A stretch of 37,360 bases of DNA, taken from the NCBI GenBank assembly GCA_913062605.1, contig CAJXWQ010000019.1, positions 1 to 37,360 of the forward strand. Direction: 5' to 3'. The translations under genes and the position numbers were made by a program. The stretch's first letter is position 1. The number at the start of each line of letters is the position of its first letter. Under the pieces are notes generated by a model that worked only from the letters and a program-made list of their open reading frames with translations, ran no database searches and was not told the origin of the DNA. Source of the stretch: an uncultured Cellvibrionales bacterium (GTDB lineage: Bacteria; Pseudomonadota; Gammaproteobacteria; Pseudomonadales; Porticoccaceae). This document shows positions 8,551 through 17,292 of the stretch, in pieces.

Positions 8551-8598
8551 ATAGGGACGTGTTTGTGGATAGGGGCGTGTAGTGGATAGGGGGAGGTG
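8551..8598. repeat. Three imperfect 17-18 bp tandem repeats after pdxB
   Basis: ATAGGGACGTGT at 8551, ATAGGGGCGTGT at 8569 and ATAGGGGGAGGTG at 8586 recur with 17-18 base spacing in the gap between pdxB and the convergent small gene. They differ in sequence from the repeat inside pdxB. No function is evident. Confidence 0.6.
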
Positions 8599-8599
8599 C

Positions 8600-8794
8600 T
8601 CACTTTGAGGACGATGGTTTTCCATCGTTTGTGTTACCTGCTTCTTCATCAGGGTCAGTGCAGGCTTCCTGCACCATACCTTCAGTGATTGGAATCTCGT
8701 TCCCATCTTCATCAATGAGTGCGGCGCCGTGGAAATCAGGGTCTTGCTCTTTCGGAGTTTTATCTTTTTGTTCGGTATTCATTGCTAGCGACAT
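8600..8794 (-). CDS. Small acidic protein, resembling the PA1571 family
   Basis: This 64-aa acidic protein contains HGAALIDEDGNEIPITEGMV, a pattern I associate with the small PA1571-type proteins of Pseudomonas and relatives; that link is from memory. The tail is Asp/Glu/Asn/Ser-rich and probably disordered. Start choice is between 8794 and an in-frame ATG at 8782. A GAG stands 4-5 bases before the first, so 8794 is kept. It is convergent with pdxB and divergent from the ATP-NAD kinase-like gene. Function unknown. Confidence 0.6.
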   Translation of the reverse strand: MSLAMNTEQKDKTPKEQDPDFHGAALIDEDGNEIPITEGMVQEACTDPDEEAGNTNDGKPSSSK

Positions 8795-8927
8795 TAGCTC
8801 AGTTTCTTGTGAAGGTTGAACATATCACGATTGATAGCGTGGACAAACCCCGGGGTACATAATCCACAGGGTATAATCGTATGGCAGTTTTCTATAGTTA
8901 GTTCTGATATTGGTTCTGGAGTAGGTT

Positions 8928-10067
8928 GTGTTCAGAGTGGGCCTTATTATCAATCCCCTGGCAGGTATTGGTGGTGTTGTTGCGTTGAAGGGCAGTGACG
9001 GTAAAGAAACTGTTGCTGAGGCCCTATCGCGAGGTGCTGAGCTCCGTGCACCTCAACGTGCTATTAGAGCATTAGACGTGGTGTCAGAGGGTGCTAACTC
9101 TGGAACTGTTAACCCTGTGGCCGTGGCTTTGGTGACATATCCCGGCCCAATGGGGGAGGAGGTTGCCAGACACTGCGGTTTTAGTCCTGAAGTCATCGGT
9201 GATATTGACCCCAATGTAACGACACCAGAGGACACGGAGCTTGCAGCAAAGACCATGTCCGAGATGGGGTTGGACATGATCCTGTTTGTGGGTGGCGATG
9301 GCACTGCCCGTAATATCTGCAATGCTATTCCTGAAAGCCAGCCTGTTCTTGGTATTCCAGCGGGCGTCAAAATGCACTCGGGTGTCTATGCCATTACCCC
9401 TGAGGCGGCGGGCGAGTTGGTTTGTCGGTTGGCCAATGGTGAGTTAGTGGATATACGTCAGCAAGAAGTGCGCGATATTGATGAAGACGCCTTTCGGCAG
9501 GGTAATGTACGTGCGCGCTATTACGGCGATCTTCTGGTTCCTGAAGAGGGGCGCTTTATGCAACATGTGAAATCTGGAGGGCGAGAAGTAGAAGCACTTG
9601 TTCTTCAGGATATAGCTGGAACGTTAATCGAGGAGATGGAGGATGATTACCTCTATATCGTTGGTCCGGGTTCAACCACACGCGGTTTGATGGAAGAGTT
9701 GGGCCTTGAAAATACCTTGTTGGGTGTAGACCTTGTCCGGAGTCGACAAGTATTGGCATTGGATGTCACTGGCTCAGACATTGAACAGGCAGTCGCTGCA
9801 GCCGATGGAAAGGTAAAGATTATTATCACACCGATTGGTGGTCAGGGGCATCTGTTAGGCCGTGGCAATCATCAGTTGACCCCTTCTGTTATTAGACAGG
9901 TGGGCCGCGATAACTTGGTGGTTATCGCCACAAAGACAAAAATCACTGCACTTAACGGCAGGCCATTACTGGTGGATAGTAATGACCCCGCTTTGGATAA
10001 AGCCCTGGCAGGATATATTCCTGTCACCACGGGGTACCGTGATCGAATCCTTTACCCTGTTGGCTAA
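8928..10067 (+). CDS. ATP-NAD kinase family protein (COG3199 type)
   Basis: The 379-aa protein belongs to the diacylglycerol/NAD-kinase superfamily. Its nucleotide signature VGGDGTARNI lies near residues 121-130, followed by GIPAGVKMHSGVYA. It has the extended form seen in COG3199 and AcoX-related proteins, not the short housekeeping NAD kinase. The start is GTG at 8928 with GGAG ten or so bases upstream. A perfect TATAAT lies at 8872-8877 but without a good -35 box. It is convergent with alaA with 12 bases between the stops. Whether it phosphorylates NAD or another molecule is unknown. Confidence 0.8.
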   Translation: MFRVGLIINPLAGIGGVVALKGSDGKETVAEALSRGAELRAPQRAIRALDVVSEGANSGTVNPVAVALVTYPGPMGEEVARHCGFSPEVIGDIDPNVTTPEDTELAAKTMSEMGLDMILFVGGDGTARNICNAIPESQPVLGIPAGVKMHSGVYAITPEAAGELVCRLANGELVDIRQQEVRDIDEDAFRQGNVRARYYGDLLVPEEGRFMQHVKSGGREVEALVLQDIAGTLIEEMEDDYLYIVGPGSTTRGLMEELGLENTLLGVDLVRSRQVLALDVTGSDIEQAVAAADGKVKIIITPIGGQGHLLGRGNHQLTPSVIRQVGRDNLVVIATKTKITALNGRPLLVDSNDPALDKALAGYIPVTTGYRDRILYPVG

Positions 10068-10079
10068 GTACTTGGTCAG

Positions 10080-11336
10080 CTAGGACACTACCTGAGTTAT
10101 CTTAGGCTTCTTTTCGGCGTTATTGAGGCGATACTTTTCCAGGAAGTTGGCCAGCCTGCCGACGGCTTCTTCGAGGTCATCCTCTCTGGGCAGGAAGACA
10201 ATCCGAAAGTGATCCGGGTTCGGCCAATTGAATGCGGTACCTTGAACCAGCAGAATTTTTTCATCCAGCAGCAAGTCCAGTACCAGCTGTTCATCATCCT
10301 CAATCGGGTAGATTTCTGGGTCCAGGCGAGGGAATAGGTACATGGCTGCTTTGGGCTTGACGCAGCTTACCCCTGGAATTTGGGTTAATAATGACCATGC
10401 CTTATCCCGTTGTTGTAATAGCCGCCCTTCAGGCCCAATGAGATCATTGATGCTTTGATAGCCCCCCAGAGCCGTCTGAATGGCATACATGGCCGGAACA
10501 TTGGCGCACAGTCGCATAGAGGAAAGCATTTCAATGCCCTGAATATAGCTGCGGGCACGGTGTTTTGCGCCGCTAACGACCATCCAGCCGGAACGAAAGC
10601 CAGCCAGTCGGTAGGTTTTTGATAGACCGTTCAAGGTGATACAGAGTACGTCTGTAGCCAGTTTGCCCAAAGGGATATGCTCGGCATCATCGTAAAGGAT
10701 GCGGTCATAAATTTCATCGGCATAGATAATCAGGTCATGCTTTCTAGCCAGCTCAACAATTTGTTGTAGCACGTCTTCACTGTAGACCGCCCCGGTTGGA
10801 TTGTTGGGGTTGATGACGACAATGCCGCGCGTATTGGGTGTAATTTTTCTGGCAATGTCCTCGATATCAGGCTGCCACTCTTTTGCTTCATCACAAAGAT
10901 AATGAACAGCGTTGCCTCCAGCCAGCGTTACAGCGGCTGTCCAGAGGGGGTAGTCAGGGGCGGGGACCAGGATTTCATCACCATTGTTGAGTAGTGCCTG
11001 CATGGCCATGACAATCAGCTCGCTGACGCCATTACCGAGAAAAACATCATCGATTTCAACGTCAGGGATACCCTGAATTTGGCAACGCTGCATCACAGCT
11101 TTTCGGGCGCTATAAATACCTTTGGCGTGACAGTAACCCTGTGCTTTAGCCAGATTATGAATGACGTCGTGGATGATTTCATCGGGTGCTTCAAGACCAA
11201 ACGATGCAGGGTTCCCAATATTTAGTTTGAGAATGCGGTGGCCGTCCTCTTCAAGCCTGTTAGCATGGTCGAGTACTGGGCCACGGATGTCGTAGCAGAC
11301 GTTATCCAGTTTGTTTGATTTCTTAATCTGTGGCAT
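10080..11336 (-). CDS. alaA: Alanine-type aminotransferase AlaA (class I/II PLP enzyme)
   Basis: The 418-aa protein is a fold-type I PLP aminotransferase. Landmarks are NPNNPTG near residues 176-182, ADEIYD near 206-211 and the Schiff-base Lys240 in NGLSKTYRLAGFRSGW. The sequence matches AlaA/YfbQ, which makes alanine from pyruvate and glutamate. It has a C-terminal extension (NNAEKKPKITQVVS) of about ten residues beyond the E. coli protein as I recall it. It is divergent from msrB with a 123-base gap, the same neighbour pair known in Pseudomonas. Confidence 0.88.
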   Translation of the reverse strand: MPQIKKSNKLDNVCYDIRGPVLDHANRLEEDGHRILKLNIGNPASFGLEAPDEIIHDVIHNLAKAQGYCHAKGIYSARKAVMQRCQIQGIPDVEIDDVFLGNGVSELIVMAMQALLNNGDEILVPAPDYPLWTAAVTLAGGNAVHYLCDEAKEWQPDIEDIARKITPNTRGIVVINPNNPTGAVYSEDVLQQIVELARKHDLIIYADEIYDRILYDDAEHIPLGKLATDVLCITLNGLSKTYRLAGFRSGWMVVSGAKHRARSYIQGIEMLSSMRLCANVPAMYAIQTALGGYQSINDLIGPEGRLLQQRDKAWSLLTQIPGVSCVKPKAAMYLFPRLDPEIYPIEDDEQLVLDLLLDEKILLVQGTAFNWPNPDHFRIVFLPREDDLEEAVGRLANFLEKYRLNNAEKKPKITQVVS

Positions 11337-11459
11337 AAAAAAGGTTGTCTTTTGTCAAACAGTTACAATGAAGCCTATTGTATATTAAATACCAGCTATT
11401 ATAACTAAGACCTGTTCTAACTAAGGCCCGTCACAACAAGGAAAGTCGAGATAGTCCCT

Positions 11460-11855
11460 ATGAGTAATGACCAAAAAAAGAATGAGGAATACTGGCGACA
11501 GCGGTTAACCGATGAGGAGTTCAACATCTGTCGGAAAAAGGGCACCGAGCTAGCATTCTCTGGGGAGTACTGTCATGAGAAAGCTGCTGGGACTTATTTG
11601 TGCCGTTGTTGTGGAGAACCGATGTTTCATTCAATGAATAAGTATGACTCCGGTTCAGGATGGGCGAGTTTTTATCAGCCAGTGAATAGTGGCGCGGTTA
11701 CCGAATATTCTGACGCCAGTCATGGCATGGATCGCACAGAAACTACCTGCGCCAACTGTGGTTCTCATTTGGGTCATGTTTTTAAGGATGGGCCTAAGCC
11801 AACAGGTTTAAGGTATTGCACCAACTCAGCTTCTCTACGCCTTAAAAAGGAATAA
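11460..11855 (+). CDS. msrB: Peptide-methionine (R)-S-oxide reductase MsrB
   Basis: MsrB reduces the R form of methionine sulfoxide in proteins. The 131-aa protein has two zinc CxxC pairs (Cys48/Cys51 in LCRCCG and Cys97/Cys100 in [10 protein letters not shown]) and the catalytic Cys120 in RYCTNSASL. The family usually reads RYCVN or RYCIN, so Thr121 is a small deviation. No signal peptide is present, so it acts in the cytosol. The gene probably has its own promoter in the gap shared with alaA. Confidence 0.95.
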   Translation: MSNDQKKNEEYWRQRLTDEEFNICRKKGTELAFSGEYCHEKAAGTYLCRCCGEPMFHSMNKYDSGSGWASFYQPVNSGAVTEYSDASHGMDRTETTCANCGSHLGHVFKDGPKPTGLRYCTNSASLRLKKE

Positions 11856-12048
11856 TAGAGCACCTTTTCGGCGCAATGAGATGTTTGCTTGATATTGGTT
11901 GTTATCTTCAATAAACCACCTAACTGGGTGTCGCACCTATTTCCACTAATGCGCCAAGAGCATTTCGGGGTGGATAAATTGAAGTGCAGGGTTGACAGCA
12001 TAGAGCCGGCTTCTTAGAATGCGCGCCTCTCTTGATGAGAACCATTGT

Positions 12049-12124
12049 GTCCCGTTCGTCTAGAGGCCTAGGACACCGCCCTTTCACGGCGGTAACAGGG
12101 GTTCGACTCCCCTACGGGACGCCA
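12049..12124 (+). tRNA. tRNA-Glu (anticodon TTC)
   Basis: The 76-base cloverleaf includes an encoded CCA end. The anticodon stem CCGCC/GGCGG (12076-12080 with 12088-12092) closes the loop CTTTCAC with anticodon TTC at 12083-12085. The sequence is nearly identical to E. coli tRNA-Glu. It is 34 bases upstream of tRNA-Gly and shares its terminator. Confidence 0.97.
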
Positions 12125-12158
12125 TTTTATTGCTATCTCTTGTTATTATAGAGGCAGC

Positions 12159-12234
12159 GCGGGAATAGCTCAGTTGGTAGAGCGCAACCTTGCCAAGGTT
12201 GAGGTCGCCGGTTCGAACCCGGTTTCCCGCTCCA
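12159..12234 (+). tRNA. tRNA-Gly (anticodon GCC)
   Basis: The 76-base cloverleaf carries an encoded CCA end. The anticodon stem CAACC/GGTTG (12185-12189 with 12197-12201) closes loop TTGCCAA with GCC at 12192-12194. The acceptor stem GCGGGAA/TTCCCGC is perfect. A strong terminator follows at once. Confidence 0.97.
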
Positions 12235-12237
12235 AAT

Positions 12238-12272
12238 AAAAGCGCAGAGTCTATGACTCTGCGCTTTTTTTT
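12238..12272 (+). terminator. Rho-independent terminator of the tRNA-Glu/Gly operon
   Basis: AGCGCAGAGTC and GACTCTGCGCT form a perfect 11-bp stem with loop TAT at 12241-12265, extended by AAA/TTT, and run into eight T residues. It follows the tRNA-Gly CCA end by three bases. Confidence 0.95.
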
Positions 12273-12352
12273 GTTTGGCCCCCCCATATGTAGTCGAAGT
12301 GATTTAGACTAACTTAAACAGCCTATTTTGAAACATTGATCATTGAGATGTT

Positions 12353-13315
12353 ATGACCCCAGCTTTATCCATACGTAATTTACACAAAGTCTACGATAGT
12401 GGCTTTGTAGCCCTAAAAGGGGTGGATCTAGAAGTCCAGCCCGGTGATTTTTTTGCACTGCTGGGTCCAAATGGGGCGGGGAAGTCCACCACGATTGGTG
12501 TGATTTGCTCCTTGGTGAAAAAAACCAGTGGCGATGTATCTATTTTTGGTACTGATATTGCCAAAGACTTTTCTTTGGCAAAAAAAAATATTGGTGTGGT
12601 GCCTCAGGAGTTTAATTTTAATCAATTTGAAAAGGTCTTCGATATTGTTAGAACACAGGGGGGGTATTTTGGTCTTCCTCCACAGTTGGCCGAGCAGCGG
12701 GCAGAAAAATACCTAAAGAAGCTAGGGCTATGGGAAAAACGTAATCAACCTTCTCGAACATTATCCGGTGGAATGAAGCGACGCTTAATGATCGCCAGAG
12801 CGCTGGTACATGAACCCAAGCTGCTCATCCTTGATGAGCCCACGGCAGGCGTAGATATAGAGATTCGTCGGTCAATGTGGCAGTTTCTCAAGGAAATTAA
12901 TGCCAGTGGAACCACCATTATTCTGACAACCCATTACCTGGAAGAAGCTGAGAGCCTGTGTCGCAATGTGGCTATTATTGATCGAGGTCTGATTATTCAG
13001 AATACCTCTACCAAAGCACTATTGAGGCAATTGAGTAAAGAAGTTTTCATCCTAGATACTCAAGAGGCGTTAACAGAGCTTCCTCACATGGAGGGTTATC
13101 AGGGGCAGTTGATTGATAACCATAGTTTTGAAGTTGAGGTGAAGAAGCATCAGTCTATTAATGCTCTCTTTGCGAGCTTGAGTGATCATGGGGTTCATGT
13201 GACCAGTATGCGTAATAAAACCAATCGCCTTGAAGAACTCTTTGTGTCTCTGGTGGAACCGCATAATACTGACACTAATACCCAGGCTGAGAGTCGTGAG
13301 GAGGGTAAATCATGA
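12353..13315 (+). CDS. yadG: ABC transporter ATP-binding protein, YadG family
   Basis: The 320-aa ATPase has Walker A GPNGAGKST near residues 38-46, the signature LSGGMKRR near 138-145, Walker B LLILDEPTAGVD near 160-171 and the H-loop TTHYLEEAE. It matches E. coli YadG and pairs with the YadH-type permease encoded next, with a 4-base ATGA overlap. It has a C-terminal extension of about 15 polar residues (NTDTNTQAESREE). The transported substrate is not established. Upstream, the tRNA terminator isolates it from the tRNA genes. Confidence 0.9.
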   Translation: MTPALSIRNLHKVYDSGFVALKGVDLEVQPGDFFALLGPNGAGKSTTIGVICSLVKKTSGDVSIFGTDIAKDFSLAKKNIGVVPQEFNFNQFEKVFDIVRTQGGYFGLPPQLAEQRAEKYLKKLGLWEKRNQPSRTLSGGMKRRLMIARALVHEPKLLILDEPTAGVDIEIRRSMWQFLKEINASGTTIILTTHYLEEAESLCRNVAIIDRGLIIQNTSTKALLRQLSKEVFILDTQEALTELPHMEGYQGQLIDNHSFEVEVKKHQSINALFASLSDHGVHVTSMRNKTNRLEELFVSLVEPHNTDTNTQAESREEGKS

Positions 13316-14085
13316 CCCCTCATGAGCAGTGGGTGGCATTCAGTACCATTCTTGTTAAGGAAATCAGGCGGTTTACACGAATCTGGTTGCAGACACTGTT
13401 GCCACCAGCGATAACAATCGTTCTCTATTTTGTAATTTTTGGCACGTTAATAGGCCCGCGCATTGGCAAGATGGCGGGCTTTAGTTATATCGAATTTGTG
13501 GTGCCAGGGCTGATTATGATGTCGGTAATTACTAACTCATATTCCAACGTGGTCTCTTCTTTTTACGGGACCAAGTTTCAACGGAGTGTGGAAGAGCTGC
13601 TCGTATCGCCAGTGCCTAATTATATTATTTTGCTGGGCTATGTGATTGGTGGCGTATGCCGGGGGCTGATGGTCGGATTGATTGTGACGCTGCTGTCGCT
13701 GTTTTTTACCGACCTTCAGGTCAGTCATGTTCCAGTGACTGTAGCTATCGTTTTTCTGACAGCAGTTCTTTTTGCATTGGCTGGATTTATTAACGCTGTT
13801 TTTGCCAATAGCTTTGATGATATATCCATTATTCCAACATTTGTGCTGACGCCCCTCACCTATTTGGGGGGCGTGTTCTATTCTATTAACATGCTACCTG
13901 AGTTTTGGCAGGACGTGTCAAAGGCAAACCCAATTCTATATATGGTCAATACTTTCCGTTATGGGCTCTTGGGGATAACGGATATAAATGTGGCTTGGGC
14001 TTTTAGTATGGTGATTGGGTTCTGTGTGGTGTTGTTTATCTTCTCTTTGTATCTACTGGATCGAGGGAAAAAACTACGTAGCTAG
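13312..14085 (+). CDS. yadH: ABC-2 type permease, YadH family
   Basis: The 257-aa integral membrane protein has about six hydrophobic segments of the ABC-2 fold and the conserved FVVPGLIMMSVITNSY and GGVFYSINMLP stretches. Length matches E. coli YadH (256 aa). Its start overlaps the yadG stop, so the half-transporters are made together, probably as a 2:2 complex. Export is presumed from the ABC-2 family; the cargo is unknown. Confidence 0.9.
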   Translation: MTPHEQWVAFSTILVKEIRRFTRIWLQTLLPPAITIVLYFVIFGTLIGPRIGKMAGFSYIEFVVPGLIMMSVITNSYSNVVSSFYGTKFQRSVEELLVSPVPNYIILLGYVIGGVCRGLMVGLIVTLLSLFFTDLQVSHVPVTVAIVFLTAVLFALAGFINAVFANSFDDISIIPTFVLTPLTYLGGVFYSINMLPEFWQDVSKANPILYMVNTFRYGLLGITDINVAWAFSMVIGFCVVLFIFSLYLLDRGKKLRS

Positions 14086-14119
14086 TGTTATTAATAAATG
14101 TTGTTGATGGAGATTTCTG

Positions 14120-14947
14120 GTGAGTGATAAAGACTTATTTTTGGGGGTAGAAACAGCCTATCCAACCTCTTACTGTCCAGATTTACTCTGTGCTATTCCG
14201 CGTTCCCAAGGACGGGAGCTGCTAGGCCTAACAGATAAAATACCATTTTTCGGGTTTGATTATTGGACTGCCTACGAGCTTTCATGGCTCGACTTAAAGG
14301 GAAAGCCAGTAGTGGCAGTGGCAGATATTTCCATGCCTTCTGATACCGTAAACCTAGTGGAATCAAAATCCCTCAAACTGTACCTGAACTCGCTTAATCA
14401 AGAGCGATATCGCTCTACACAGGATGTGATTGCTGTTCTAGAGAAAGATCTTGCTGGGTGTGTGGAGGGGGTGGTGCTTGTAGATATACATACCCCTGAT
14501 AGCTACCGAAATTTCGGTTTGGCATCATTTCCCGGTATTTGTTTAGATGATATGGACATTGATCTTGTTGTCGATACCTATGAACCTGATCCTTCATTAC
14601 TGAGTCTTAATAACGGGGGAGAGGCGGTGACAGAATCATTTTACAGCCACCTGTTAAAAACTAACTGTCCGGTCACCGGGCAGCCGGATTGGGCAAGTAT
14701 CTTGGTTCGGTATACCGGGTGGCCTATCGATCCAGAAGGGTTACTCAAATACATTATTTCTTATCGAAATCACCAGGGTTTTCATGAGCAATGTGTTGAG
14801 CAGATGTTTACCGAGATTAACGAACTCTGCCAGCCTGATGAATTAGAGGTTTATGCTCGATATACCCGTCGAGGTGGATTGGACATCAACCCTTATCGCA
14901 GTTCGAAAAAAATGAATCCGCCGAAGCTGCGTCTATTCAGACAGTAG
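14120..14947 (+). CDS. queF: 7-cyano-7-deazaguanine reductase QueF (long form)
   Basis: QueF reduces preQ0 to preQ1 with NADPH in queuosine synthesis. The 275-aa length is that of the two-lobed type. Landmarks are ESKSLKLYLNS near residues 81-91 (NADPH-binding motif of the family), the catalytic Cys183 and Asp190 in TNCPVTGQPDW, and the FHEQC segment near 226-230. The start is GTG at 14120, with GGAG eight bases upstream. It follows yadH by 34 bases and could be read from the same transcript. Confidence 0.94.
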   Translation: MSDKDLFLGVETAYPTSYCPDLLCAIPRSQGRELLGLTDKIPFFGFDYWTAYELSWLDLKGKPVVAVADISMPSDTVNLVESKSLKLYLNSLNQERYRSTQDVIAVLEKDLAGCVEGVVLVDIHTPDSYRNFGLASFPGICLDDMDIDLVVDTYEPDPSLLSLNNGGEAVTESFYSHLLKTNCPVTGQPDWASILVRYTGWPIDPEGLLKYIISYRNHQGFHEQCVEQMFTEINELCQPDELEVYARYTRRGGLDINPYRSSKKMNPPKLRLFRQ

Positions 14948-15021
14948 TTATGGTGATGTTAGGCATACTTTGAGAGCGCGTCTGAGGGTCGTTATAAAAA
15001 AGAATCTGGCAGAGTTAACAC

Positions 15022-16398
15022 CTAGAAAATATCTTTGCTCTTTAAACGATTGGCTGCATCAATGAGAGAATCCATAATCTTGTCTTTATCATAGTTGCGC
15101 ACCCGGTCTAAATCCATATAGATAGAAAAGCCATTGGTCAGGTGCTCAAAGTAAGTTTGCTCCTTCCCGAGGTTCTTCCGGAGATCTAGTGCAGAATGAA
15201 CCCGAACAGGTTGTTGGTAGCCCTTCACTTGGATGTCGCCCTTGTCATGACACATGATCAAGTCTTTAACGAGAGAGTAGGTTTCGTGGGAGATCAGGAT
15301 TTCTCCTGGTTCTGCCGCAGATTCCAGGCGGCTTGCCAAGTTAACTTCTGTGCCTAGCAAAGTGTAGTCCAAACGATTTTCTGTACCAAAATTACCCACC
15401 GTACAAAACCCAGTATTGATGCCCATTCTAATTTCTAAGGGTTTCTGAATCCCCTGATTAATCCACTGCTGTTGCAGTTCTTTCATATGTTTTTTCATGG
15501 CAATGGCCATGGACACCGCTGCAACACAGTCTTCTTTTGTGCCATGACTATCGGGGTCACCAAAAAACACCATAATGGCATCGCCAATAAACTTGTCGAT
15601 TGTGCCACCATATTTGAGGGCAATTTTTGACATCTCTGTTAGATAATTATTGAGTAAGCTGGTTAGTGCATCCGCTTCCATTTCTTCAGACAATTCACTA
15701 AATCCCTTGATGTCTGAAAAGAAAATGGTCAGTTTTTTGCGCTGGGTTTCAAGCTTCACATCCTTGCCTGAAAGAATAGCCTTACGCAGTGTTGGTGAGA
15801 GATATTTTGACAGGTGATAATTCCTCAACTTCATTTGTACCAGCTGTTTTTCACCTTCTTTTTGTTTCGTCAACAAACAGTTTATTTGTTTAAAAGAGCT
15901 GGCTCCGTAAATACAGATATAAATTCCTAGAGCTATTAGCGGCGCAATACTTGTTTTTAGGTCAGCAGAAAAAGACAACTGTGGTTGTTGTATAAGAATG
16001 AGCAGGATGAGCCCAAGCCCCAATGCCAAATTATCGGGAATTAATCGTTTGATTCCGCCATTAATCAGCGCATTGAACTGTAATGTCAGGATGAATAACA
16101 GTGAGGGAAGGAGGTTAAGGTCAATAGCAACCACTAGGCAACCCAGCAGGAAGGCATCCGTAGAAGCTAGCGTCTGATTGATACGGACCTTATTTGGTTT
16201 GCCGATCGAACTACAAATGAAATGGGAAATAAGGATATAGAGGAGTATCGCCAGTATGAGCGTCACTAAGAAAAAGTCGTAGCCTTGTTTAGCTTGGGAT
16301 GAGACTAATGTGGTGATAGCCGCTAACCCCACCAAAAAGCGGAAAAGGCTTTGGTGGAACAAGAATCTTTCAGTCTCTTTCGTGCTCTCAGCAGTCAT
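15022..16398 (-). CDS. cyaB: Membrane-bound class IIIb adenylate cyclase, CyaB-like
   Basis: The 458-aa protein has a hydrophobic N-terminal half with about six membrane helices (residues 15-165), like the MASE2 sensor of Pseudomonas CyaB (about 463 aa). A class III cyclase domain follows. Metal-binding Asp229 (FFSDIKGFS) and Asp273 (DKFIGDAIMVFFG) are present, as is adenine-selecting Lys269. In the LDYTLLGTEVN segment Thr replaces the usual Asp, the hallmark of subclass IIIb, members of which respond to bicarbonate. The product would be cAMP. The MASE2 assignment and symbol are by resemblance. The gene is convergent with queF (74-base gap) and divergent from the ydjA-like gene. Confidence 0.85.
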   Translation of the reverse strand: MTAESTKETERFLFHQSLFRFLVGLAAITTLVSSQAKQGYDFFLVTLILAILLYILISHFICSSIGKPNKVRINQTLASTDAFLLGCLVVAIDLNLLPSLLFILTLQFNALINGGIKRLIPDNLALGLGLILLILIQQPQLSFSADLKTSIAPLIALGIYICIYGASSFKQINCLLTKQKEGEKQLVQMKLRNYHLSKYLSPTLRKAILSGKDVKLETQRKKLTIFFSDIKGFSELSEEMEADALTSLLNNYLTEMSKIALKYGGTIDKFIGDAIMVFFGDPDSHGTKEDCVAAVSMAIAMKKHMKELQQQWINQGIQKPLEIRMGINTGFCTVGNFGTENRLDYTLLGTEVNLASRLESAAEPGEILISHETYSLVKDLIMCHDKGDIQVKGYQQPVRVHSALDLRKNLGKEQTYFEHLTNGFSIYMDLDRVRNYDKDKIMDSLIDAANRLKSKDIF

Positions 16399-16533
16399 CT
16401 TGTAAGATGGCGACTCCAGTGCTTATGATGCGCATAATTACACGATGTCTGAGTAGAAAAGTCCATTCTTTCTATGGGGAACTGTACTCGGTGTTGCTAA
16501 TGCCTGAGAACACATGGGGAAAAAGGAGAAATG

Positions 16534-17091
16534 ATGGATGCACTAAATGCATTACAGGGTAGGGTTTCATCTCCTAGATTGATAGAACCGGCCCCACAGG
16601 GAGACATTCTGGGCAACATTAAAAAAGCTGCATTTCGTGCTGCTGACCATGGTCGAATGAGGCCATGGCGATTTCTCGTTGTTGAAGGGCAGGGGCTCAT
16701 CGAGTTAGGTCAACTGCTTGTCAAATCATCTGAGGCTCGAGGTGAGGTGCTGACGGACAAGGCGAGAGAACGCATGATAGCTCGCCCACAGCGGGCACCC
16801 ATGATTGTCGTTGTTGTTGCCAGTCCAAGGGAGAATCCAAAAGTACCTGAAATTGAGCAGATCATCTCCGCTGGTGCAGCTGCACAGAATATGATTACAG
16901 CGGCCTATGCACAGGGTGTGGGTGCTATATGGCGTACCGGCGCCCCCGCTTATGATGAGATCATAATGAAGGGGCTTGGTTTAGAGGATTCAGAGAGAAT
17001 TATTGGCTTTTTATACCTGGGAACCATCAAGGGAAAGGTACCAGAAGCCCCCCAACCGGATCTTGGAGAATACTTTCAACCTTGGCCTTGA
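16534..17091 (+). CDS. ydjA: Nitroreductase, YdjA family
   Basis: The 185-aa protein is a compact FMN-binding nitroreductase of the YdjA type, with RPWRFLVVEG, RAPMIVVVVASP, the ISAGAAAQNM helix and the C-terminal IIGFLYLGT. The cofactor-contacting N-terminal RRSxxR segment of YdjA reads GRVSSPRL here. Two adjacent ATGs exist; the second (16534) has better spacing (5 bases) to AGGAG at 16524-16528. The natural substrate is unknown. Confidence 0.9.
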   Translation: MDALNALQGRVSSPRLIEPAPQGDILGNIKKAAFRAADHGRMRPWRFLVVEGQGLIELGQLLVKSSEARGEVLTDKARERMIARPQRAPMIVVVVASPRENPKVPEIEQIISAGAAAQNMITAAYAQGVGAIWRTGAPAYDEIIMKGLGLEDSERIIGFLYLGTIKGKVPEAPQPDLGEYFQPWP

Positions 17092-17154
17092 GAATGGCCC
17101 TGGCAATTGCTTTTTAGGGGGTGCTTGTGTAGAGTTGCGCACCTCAAAATACAC

Positions 17155-17242
17155 GGTGAGGTGTCCGAGTGGCTGAAGGAGCTCGCCTGGAAAGCGTGTA
17201 TACGGAAACGTATCGAGGGTTCGAATCCCTCCCTCACCGCCA
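17155..17242 (+). tRNA. tRNA-Ser (anticodon GGA)
   Basis: The 88-base class II tRNA has a long variable arm (TACGGAAACGTA) and an encoded GCCA end. The acceptor stem GGTGAGG/CCTCACC is perfect. The anticodon GGA is at 17189-17191. The anticodon stem CTCGC/GCGTG carries a T-T mismatch at 17183/17197, where E. coli tRNA-Ser(GGA) has an A-T pair. The accessory block of the window begins directly downstream. Confidence 0.96.
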
Positions 17243-17247
17243 TGCAG

Positions 17248-17292
17248 TCTGCCGAGTTTTCACAGTCTTGTGGAGACTCGGCAGAACTCTTT
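17248..17292 (+). terminator. Probable terminator after tRNA-Ser
   Basis: A continuous 17-bp stem with two G-T pairs (17248-17264 with 17269-17285, loop GTCT) starts six bases after the tRNA. The downstream tract ACTCTTT is only weakly T-rich, but position and stem strength fit a terminator. Confidence 0.75.

Noticed and set aside
12084..12287. Open frame on the complement across the two tRNAs (peptide with NRVRTGDLNLGK)
   Set aside because: It is the antisense translation of tRNA-Glu, tRNA-Gly and their terminator, a well-known false gene in databases.
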